Notes under the pieces: model-generated
Databases searched by the model: none
Seen by the model: only the letters and a program-made list of their open reading frames with translations
What the model was told of the DNA's origin: nothing
From: Polytrichum commune
Lineage: Eukaryota; Streptophyta; Polytrichopsida; Polytrichales; Polytrichaceae
Length of the DNA stretch: 64,000 bases
Direction of reading: 5' to 3'
Assembly: GCA_950295325.1 (NCBI GenBank)
Contig: OX485803.1
Span: 47,695,554-47,759,553, forward strand
Position numbers and translations under genes: made by a program
In this document: positions 57,547-64,000 of the stretch, piece after piece
Layout of the letters: each line of letters begins with the position of its first letter
How positions within the stretch are numbered: the stretch's first letter is position 1

Positions 57547-60388
57547 TCAACAGTGAAGAAGAAGATGGGCAAGGTCATTGTCCGAAACTGTCACGTCCCT
57601 GTATCTGTGCAGCGCTTTTGCAAGTTTAGCTGCCAATTGATGCTTGCACTGTGTCAACCCTCATGCCGCACCAGAACCAAATAATATTAAAACGTGAGCC
57701 AAAAAAAACTGAAAGATTTCTGATATGTTGAAAGTTTTAAGGCCACATTCCGAAAGGTACTACAGACAGAATGAATCCTGTGACCAGATTATGTTGATTG
57801 ATTAGTAATTTAGCGTATCAATTCCCCTACAGCTAGAATGTAGCAAATTCAATTCTAGAAGCAAAGAAGACAACATTCTTGTAGGAACAAGAGAAGTCAT
57901 TGAATGTTTTACTTCCAAATCTTTGGATGAAGTATTTTACCAGAAATAGAACATATAAAAGGGATTTGATAACCAAAATGACCTGTAAAAATGAACCTTG
58001 TATTTCAAACATATTGAAGCTTAGGTTGTACTGATTTGAGTGTGGTGAACAAGAGCAAAAAAAACATGGCACTTACACAAAGTTGTTCATTCCGAGAGAC
58101 AACGTCGAAGAAGAACGACTGGCAAGAGCAAAAATGTTCTGGGAAGCACAGGTAGCTGTTGGGTCCACTTTTTGACTCTCCAATGACCTGTCAGTTTAAA
58201 CAAAAATATACCACCTGAATACAATCAGAGCAACCTTCTAACATCGTCGAAGTGCTTCTTCATAGAGGGTGCTGGATTCTAGTGAACCCACGATGGAATT
58301 ATTGCTGTCGAGGTCCCCTTTACACTAGAGCTCAAAGTTGAGAGCTCAAAATTGCAATTTTCTAGAGTTTGATACTTGGAGTTGACAAGCTTTCATCCAT
58401 GGCTCAAACTATTCAAAACTTGAAGTGTAAAGTGACCATGCTCAAAGATATCAAGGGAGGATTGATACTTAAACAGAGAAGCATTCATGACAAAGCCAAA
58501 GAATGCTTATAAGTCCATTGGCTTGGGGCCCACAAAATGAGACCTTGAACTCTTGACATTCCTAAGCTACCTCCATGAGGTAGCTTAGGAATATGACCGA
58601 AAGCTTGTCATAATTCCACATTGGATCCATCAAGGTGCCATCTAAGCGTTGTAAGCCTGGTAAAACTTTCAAGCACACAAGTTGAAAGCACAAGTGTGAA
58701 GTGGATTTGAGTGACCAAGCATGCATAAGAGGCTCTCCACCGATGAGCTCTCAACCTCTCTAGTGTAAAGGGGGCCTGCGATTGCAGTCTTTTTACAGAA
58801 TAACCTTTTGAGAGTCAACAGCTACACCATATAATAATTGCTAGGAAGCAACTGTCGTACAAGAAAGCTAGAAAAGAAGTATACAAGAGACGACAGAAAA
58901 TATTGAATACATTACTGTTAGGGTGTGGGAGCAGGGACCTGGAAAACAGAGCGACGGCTTGGGTGCGAGATAATACATTGCACTCCACCTTGGTCTAGTA
59001 TGCGCAGTGCCCTCTCTAAATTCTTGTCAAACATGAAATAGAGCCTGCAGTGTCAACAACTATAGGTTAGAATGCCGTGTGCTCACAAGTTTTTGTTGTT
59101 AGTCCATATCTCCATCTAAGACAAGAGTATAGGGTGAGGTGAAAGGATTTTTAGTGGCTTTCTCAATATTTCAGTGAGATCAGAGTCAATGTAAAAAATG
59201 GGAATTGTTAAATCAACCATGTAGTTTGTTAAAACGACCACAGAATGCATCGCGCAGTCACATGACATGTCATTGATTCTTCATTGCACACATGAAGAGG
59301 ATCAAGGTATCAACTTTGTGTTAGAAATAATAAACTTGGTGAACTTGAATGACAAGTCATAGCCTAATGTCACCTTCCATTTTGACTCTGGTCGTTTTAA
59401 CCAATGTGCGGTCGACTAAACAATCCCCTATATAAATTGTCTGTTTGTTTCGTAAATAGCATGTCCTAAAACCCTTGAAAAGCAGTACACAGTATGGAAG
59501 TGAAACTTTTGAGTATGAGAAATTTCATAGATTGAAATAGCAAATAAAGATATCACAAAGATGATGAAATGAGTAATTTTCTCTAGCAGCAAGAAAGACC
59601 ATTACCATAGAGGCAGGAGTACTCCTTACATGGAGGGAGCTCTTCCGTAGGTCCTAAAAGTGACAAACATGTTTTTTTTGAAAGAGAGATAACAACATAC
59701 ATAAGGAAAAAGTCCATCAGCCAATGCGTGAGGATGCAAAACTTACATGGAGAGCTGGTCATCTGTCACTGCTCGCCCACATTATTGCGAAAACAACCAA
59801 ATGCCCACAACGTTTAGAAAAGAAAGGTTGAAGAAGACTCGAAACTCAGACTTGAAACTGGGCAACTGCCGGCGTGAGTGACACTAACTGCATTCCTATC
59901 TGGAAAAAAATTCTACAAATACATCCTTGCAAATTACAATTCGGTGTAATAGTAATGCAGCGGCAGAAAACACCAGCCCAAACAACATTAGCTTCAACCC
60001 CAAACCTTAAACTATGGTAACCAACAATAGCAAGCAGCGCAGCGTGATTTGGTGTACCCAAGTATTAAATGGACAAGTCGGAATTCCTTGAAGTCAGGGT
60101 ATCACGCTAGTACTCTCTTTCATTCAAGCTTTACGATTGCAACATTTCAACCACATTTCACGAATAAGAAGGCAGGGGTGCTCGATAATCTTGATGGTGA
60201 GGGTGACTTTCCGACGTGGGTTTTCTTTTCTATGTTTCTCATCTCAAAATAATCCGACTCATGCGTACTTCGTATTTAGAAACAAGAATATGTCAGGTAT
60301 GGCGGAAAGAAGCACCTGCCCCGGAGGACTCAATCGCTTTCATGATCTCCTGGACTGCCGCTTCAGCGGTGGCCATTTCTGCCTCCAT
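57547..60388 (-). CDS. SWS1: SWIM zinc-finger protein, ZSWIM7/SWS1 homologue, 5 exons, 137 aa
   Basis: Exons (minus): 60388-60316, 59768-59747, 59044-58939, 58187-58077, 57648-57547. All junctions are GT..AG with matching phases, giving 414 nt including TGA. The protein starts MEAEMATAEAAVQEI, continues VTDDQLSMLYFMFDKNLERAL and ILDQGGVQCIISHPSRRSVFQ, then carries the SWIM zinc finger CSC..CCKH (CxC..CxH). It ends VTVSDNDLAHLLLHC. Length and motif order match plant and human ZSWIM7. SWS1 is the SWIM subunit of the Shu complex, which helps RAD51 filaments in homologous recombination and meiosis, and acts in the nucleus. The 22-nt exon 2 is a microexon. The donor of exon 3 (CAG|GTCCCT) is weak. 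Intron 3 holds a MITE-like element (58312-58776). Confidence 0.9.
58312..58776. mobile_element. MITE-like element inside an intron of the SWS1 gene
   Basis: Left end GGTCCCCTTTACACTAGAG and right end CTCTAGTGTAAAGGGGGCC are inverted repeats, followed inward by GAGAGCTC and its complement. It is about 465 bp and non-coding. Flanking bases give no clear TWA duplication, so the superfamily is uncertain. It lies between exons 3 and 4 of the minus-strand gene. Confidence 0.75.
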
Positions 60389-60581
60389 TAAAAATCTCGT
60401 GTCGCCTCAAAATCTGTAGGACTCGCCCAAAACCTGAACCAGACATGGATGAATGAATGAATAGACCCTAAATCCCAACATTAAGGTTGAAGATGAGGCT
60501 AGAAAGTGGACATGCCACATCAAGATTCTGTGCCATGGCAATCTACACAACTCACATGGAATGCCTCGAATTCGAACTCAC

Positions 60582-60787
60582 CTGAAGACTTTGGAAATTG
60601 AGACTATCATCAAGAGTAGCTCATGAACCTCTTCGACACTTGCTGAAACTTCTAAATCAGGAGATTCCAAACTCCGTCTACACGATAGTATTCGCATAAG
60701 CTCAACCGGCAATTGTACCAAGTAATCGTGTCTGCCATTCAAGAGTGGTTCGCAACACCATTGAATTAGTTCCGGGTTCAAGTTTTT
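60582..60787 (-). other. Exon-like ORF, copy 2 of a tandem pair
   Basis: A 206-nt segment bounded by a TGTGTAG acceptor and a CAG|GTGAGT donor encodes NLNPELIQWCCEPLLNGRH.. then LPVELMRILSC and ESPDLEVSASVEEVHELLL. It is clearly homologous to 60888-61094. I recognise no family. It lies between the 5' end of SWS1 and the 3' end of the TRF-like gene and could be an exon of an unmodelled gene, a 5' untranslated exon, or a relic. Confidence 0.4.
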
Positions 60788-60887
60788 CTACACAAGGAAC
60801 TGATATGTCACATCAAGACTATGTGCGATGGTAATCAACACAATCCATTTCCTATGATCACATGGAACACCTCGAATTCGAAGTCAC

Positions 60888-61094
60888 CTGAACGCTTTTC
60901 GAATTGAGAGAGTATCACCAAGAGTAGCTCAGTAACCTCATCGATAATTTCAGAAACTACTAATTCGGGAGATTCCAAACTCGGACTACACGATAGGCTT
61001 TGCAGAAGCTCCAACCGGCAATTGTACGAGTAATTATGTCTGGCATTCAAAAGTGGTTCGCCATCCCATCGAATTAGTTCGGGCTTCAAGTTCT
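60888..61094 (-). other. Exon-like ORF, copy 1 of a tandem pair
   Basis: A 207-nt segment bounded by a CTTGTGCAG acceptor and a CAG|GTGACT donor encodes NLKPELIRWDGEPLLNARH.., LELLQSLSCSPSLESPEL and EIIDEVTELLLVIL. The conserved framework with copy 2 (PELI.W..EPLLN.RH.Y, LSC..SLESP.L, E..ELLL) implies past coding constraint. End phases do not allow copy 1 to splice directly to copy 2 in frame, so they may be alternative exons or decayed. Confidence 0.42.
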
Positions 61095-61538
61095 CTGCAC
61101 AAGAAGGAACTTACTACGGGTAGCAATAAGTATCCATCGAAGTATCACACGAGAGTAAATCACCGAGTAGGGTAAAGCGATAGTTCGATACACAACAACT
61201 CCTAAAGCTCACACACCAAAAGTTTGACGCGAAACCTCCAATTGCATGTCCGATGCAAGCACAATCCGGGAAACATTACCAACCCTAATTTGCTAGGAAG
61301 CTTGGTGAGAGGTCGGAGCATCTATGTAGAGAGGAAATAAACCAAAAGATTAATTAAATATGCATACAGGTACTCGTAAGAAATTGTGGGTTACCCTCTT
61401 TTGAGTTTACGTATCCTCAGATAAGGTAAGCCTTCAAAGTGGAACACTACGATAAGTAAGAATCATCGACAAGAAGACAAGTATGCGATCTGCATCGAAA
61501 CATCGAAACAAAGAATAGCCATCGAATATCCTCCCCCG
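61095..61538. other. Intergenic, nothing recognised
   Basis: No coding exon or repeat seen. Confidence 0.4.
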
Positions 61539-61784
61539 AAATGCAGATCCTCCTTATTTCCTCATTATTGCATAAAATCAAGTGTGAACACTTTATTGAT
61601 CCCGGATTTAACAAAACCTGAAATGCAGATTCTCCTTATTTCCTCATTATTGCGTAAAATCAAATGTGAACACTTTATTGATCCTGGATTTAACGAAACC
61701 CAAAATGCAGATTCTCCTTAGTTCCTCGATATTGCGTAAAATCAAATGTGAACACTTTACTGATCCTGGATTTAACAAAACTCA
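61539..61784 (+). repeat. Tandem repeat, 82-bp unit x3
   Basis: Three consecutive copies start at 61539, 61621 and 61703 with 'aaatgcagat.ctcctta.ttcctc.'. Each continues 'attgcgtaaaatcaaatgtgaacacttta' and 'gatcctggatttaac.aaac'. A few substitutions distinguish them. Confidence 0.9.
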
Positions 61785-62786
61785 CATTCAGGAAAGAAAC
61801 TCATCACGATCTGTAGCTTGTGCAGAAGAACAGTGCTCACACTCAATATGGACCCAAGTCAATTGTTAGGTAGTCTAGCAAGAAGATGCTCTATTAAATT
61901 ATTACATTGGACCACAAGTCTACTTGGTGGAATATATACAACAGTATTTGTGTATCAGAAGGTCAAGGTGGAGGGAATAGAGGTGATATTATTTTAGAGC
62001 CAACTGCACTATCAGAAGAGCCTTCCAGTTGCTCAACGCTTCCCAGGTATAATAAAGCTTTACACAGTATTAGGGAGCAATGAAAGGGAACTACCAATGA
62101 CCTCCAGAGAACCACTGATTCCCACATAAGTTGCACACACGAGGGAAGACAGGAACATAAAGGCATGACATGCAAGAATTGACCAAAAGACAATAATTGA
62201 AGAGGAAACCACTGAAGGAAACATAGATAATATCATTGGAGACAAAAGCTCCAGTGAAGAAAACATAAGGAAAGGTGAAAATGTGCAGCTCCATCTTTGC
62301 CAGTGAGTGCCTTTAGATTACAAGCTGTAGTTAACAGTCCAACTTGAAGTGAACACACCACATCATGTTGAATCCAGGCAGCCTTGAACTTCCAAAAGTC
62401 AAGAATACAGAGCTGTAGGACACTGCAGACACAGGCCAAGAGAAGCAGTTGGCTGATTTAAAGAGACTCTAAGTAACCTCATGATACAAATCTACAATCC
62501 CCAAATTGATATCCTCTTCTACTACCTGATTAAGTATGACCCCGTAATACACTTTCACGAATTGAAAACGGAAAGATATCACACCACAATAATGTGCACT
62601 TTCCACTTTTCTACAAGTCTATTGATGTGAATACTGAACCTGAAAAAAGTGTGGGGTCAGACCTGTTTTAAGAGGTCAAGAATCAATGTTCCAAAATAGA
62701 AGGGGATCAGAATCCGGCATATGGGAATAACAACTATCGTTATCAAAACAAACCCAGATGCATAGTACCAAAGCAGATGTGTGAAG
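61785..62786. other. Intergenic / probable 3' UTR of the TRF-like gene
   Basis: Short minus-strand ORFs (for example 61963-62294) show no domain. The right part probably holds the 3' untranslated region of the minus-strand gene ending at 62787. Confidence 0.4.
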
Positions 62787-63971
62787 CTATTTCCTATGTA
62801 CAGTTCGCCCACTGCGGCTTGTGCTTCCACCAGAGGAAGCAATTGGAGGAATCTGATTTTGCAGAGCTGCCAATTCCCTGACACGAGCTAAGATTGGAGC
62901 AGGAATTGCTGCTGTGAACTGCTTCTTTCTTTCACCCTTTTGACAAAAACCAGAATCTAGTTAGTTCATGGAACTCCTGCAAATAAAGAGATTGCTCACT
63001 CTAGACATTGTGACAAAAGAAGACCAGGTATCAATTAACTAGAGAGGTCAAAATGCACTCATATCAGATGAAGACCCACTGATGAAGCATACAATGTTGG
63101 AAGCTGGACATCCTTAAACAGATCTACGACATAACAAGAGGAGCGCGTCAGGGTCGGTTCTACCTGCTTAGGTGGATGCAGCTGCGCTCGACTAGCTCTT
63201 AATAGATTTCGCCACTTGTCCTGCAAGGAGAAACAAAACACTTCAAATATCTGAAATTTTCTCCACAGGAACATCAAGCTAACTCTTCAACAAAATAAGA
63301 GAAAAACCCTTTGGTTTGGAGACATTGAACATCCACATGAAAAAACAGGTTTCCAGAAACTGCTTGTAGTAAGCTATATTAATCTCTTGATATACGAAGG
63401 GCTCTGCCTCAACAGTGAGGATCCAGCAATCTTACCTCTCAACACTTCATAGTTTTAGCTATATAACACATGCTTTCATGAGAAAATAAGAAAAAATCGG
63501 CCCATAGGCTGAGGCATTCGTCTAAAAATGAACAAATGTGTAGAAAACCACAACAACCAATGGAAGAAAAGCCGCTTTGAAACTGAAAGGAAAAAACCTC
63601 CCAACTCATGACCTCTTGAAACCACTTATCAAAGATGGTAAGTGCCAACTAATAACACTGACCTTTAAATCAACTGCAGTCCTATACCCAACAGCTGCAA
63701 ATGCTAGCTTCTTGATATCCGCCCATTTTCCCCCGCCACACCGAGCAACACCCTCAACCAATGTCATGACTTCTCGCAGAGTCCACGGCCTGTGATGTTT
63801 CCGCCTTGTTCCACCATTAGCAGTTGGAACAGTTGCAACAGGCTGTTCACCCTCGGGTGCCCTGCTATCTAGAGGCAAAATTTGCGGGTTTATGGAAGAA
63901 TCAACTGGCAGGACTGGCAGTAAACATGACACTTGGTCCCCAGCTCCTCCATTCAACTCAGTTAAGCCATC
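62787..63971 (-). CDS. TRF-like Myb-domain protein (TRFL), 3' part; continues beyond the window
   Basis: Three last exons (minus): 63971-63663, 63220-63164, 62936-62787 (TAG). Junctions are GCAG|..AAG|GTCAGT, GCAG|GACAAG..CAG|GTAGAA and AAAG|GGTGAA, all phase 0. The first exon ends with a Myb-like DNA-binding domain (RRKHHRPWTLREVMTLVEGV, GGGKWADIKKLAF, YRTAVDLK), completed by DKWRNLLRAS in the 57-nt exon. VDLKDKWRNL is the 'telobox' signature of plant telomere-repeat-binding proteins. The tail IPAPILARVRELAALQ is typical of plant TRFL proteins. The likely role is double-stranded telomeric-repeat or related promoter binding in the nucleus. The 5' exons lie beyond 64000, so length is unknown. 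Confidence 0.88.
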
Positions 63972-64000
63972 CTGCCAACAGGCAGACCTTGTTAGGATCA

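Noticed and set aside
60305-60388. Reading the MEAEMATAEAAVQ segment as the C-terminus of a Myb-histone (TRB/SMH) protein
   Set aside because: It fits better as the first exon of the SWS1 gene: its donor phase and the following VTDDQLSM microexon reproduce the family N-terminus.
1-64000. tRNA, rRNA, CRISPR or bacterial operon features
   Set aside because: No cloverleaf with a GGTTCGAATCC-type arm, no rRNA blocks and no regularly spaced direct repeats with unique spacers were seen. The window is eukaryotic nuclear DNA.

Overview
The window looks like nuclear DNA of a land plant. The evidence is intron-split genes with GT..AG borders, a plant-type TRF-like Myb protein, a ZSWIM7/SWS1 homologue with plant-like sequence, and large AT-rich intergenic tracts full of LTR elements, MITEs and diverged tandem repeats. 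A KirBac/animal-type inward-rectifier channel gene, which I do not associate with flowering plants, makes a non-seed plant (bryophyte, lycophyte or fern) my best guess. The lineage is not proven.

Layout. 1-10.8 kb: repeats only (a ~370-bp tandem array, two Tourist-like MITEs, one solo LTR). 10.8-12.9 kb: minus-strand pair made of a two-exon three-TM membrane protein gene and, 48 nt after its stop, a 117-codon ORF. 13-37 kb: gene-poor, with a foldback repeat, a dead Tc1-like DD34E transposon, a dead LINE, a second solo LTR, two more MITEs and several minisatellites. 37.4-48.2 kb: a decayed Ty3/gypsy-type retrotransposon on the minus strand. Its order is Gag, zinc knuckle, protease, cytosine-5 DNA methyltransferase, RT, RNase H, integrase, PHD finger. 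A third solo LTR of the same family interrupts its protease region. 50.6-55.8 kb: plus-strand Kir-like channel gene of nine in-phase exons. 57.5-60.4 kb: minus-strand ZSWIM7/SWS1 gene of five exons including a 22-nt microexon. 60.6-61.1 kb: two duplicated exon-like ORFs. 62.8 kb to the edge: 3' part of a minus-strand TRF-like Myb gene.

The most striking content is the retrotransposon that carries both a DNA methyltransferase (motifs I, IV, VI, VIII and IX/X visible) and a C-terminal PHD finger: an element with the apparent means to write DNA methylation and to read histone tails. This copy is dead. It has several in-frame stops, a YIND reverse-transcriptase box, a lost RNase H aspartate and a deleted integrase core. 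Most inferred lesions are C-to-T/G-to-A transitions, as expected from deamination of methylated cytosine. The second is the Kir-like channel, whose pore loop has GLQ where GYG is expected and which carries a long polar N-terminal extension with an AT-hook-like motif.

Exon models were built by hand from reading frame, splice dinucleotides, phase and remembered family motifs. No alignment, search or folding was run, so identities and repeat periods are by-eye estimates.
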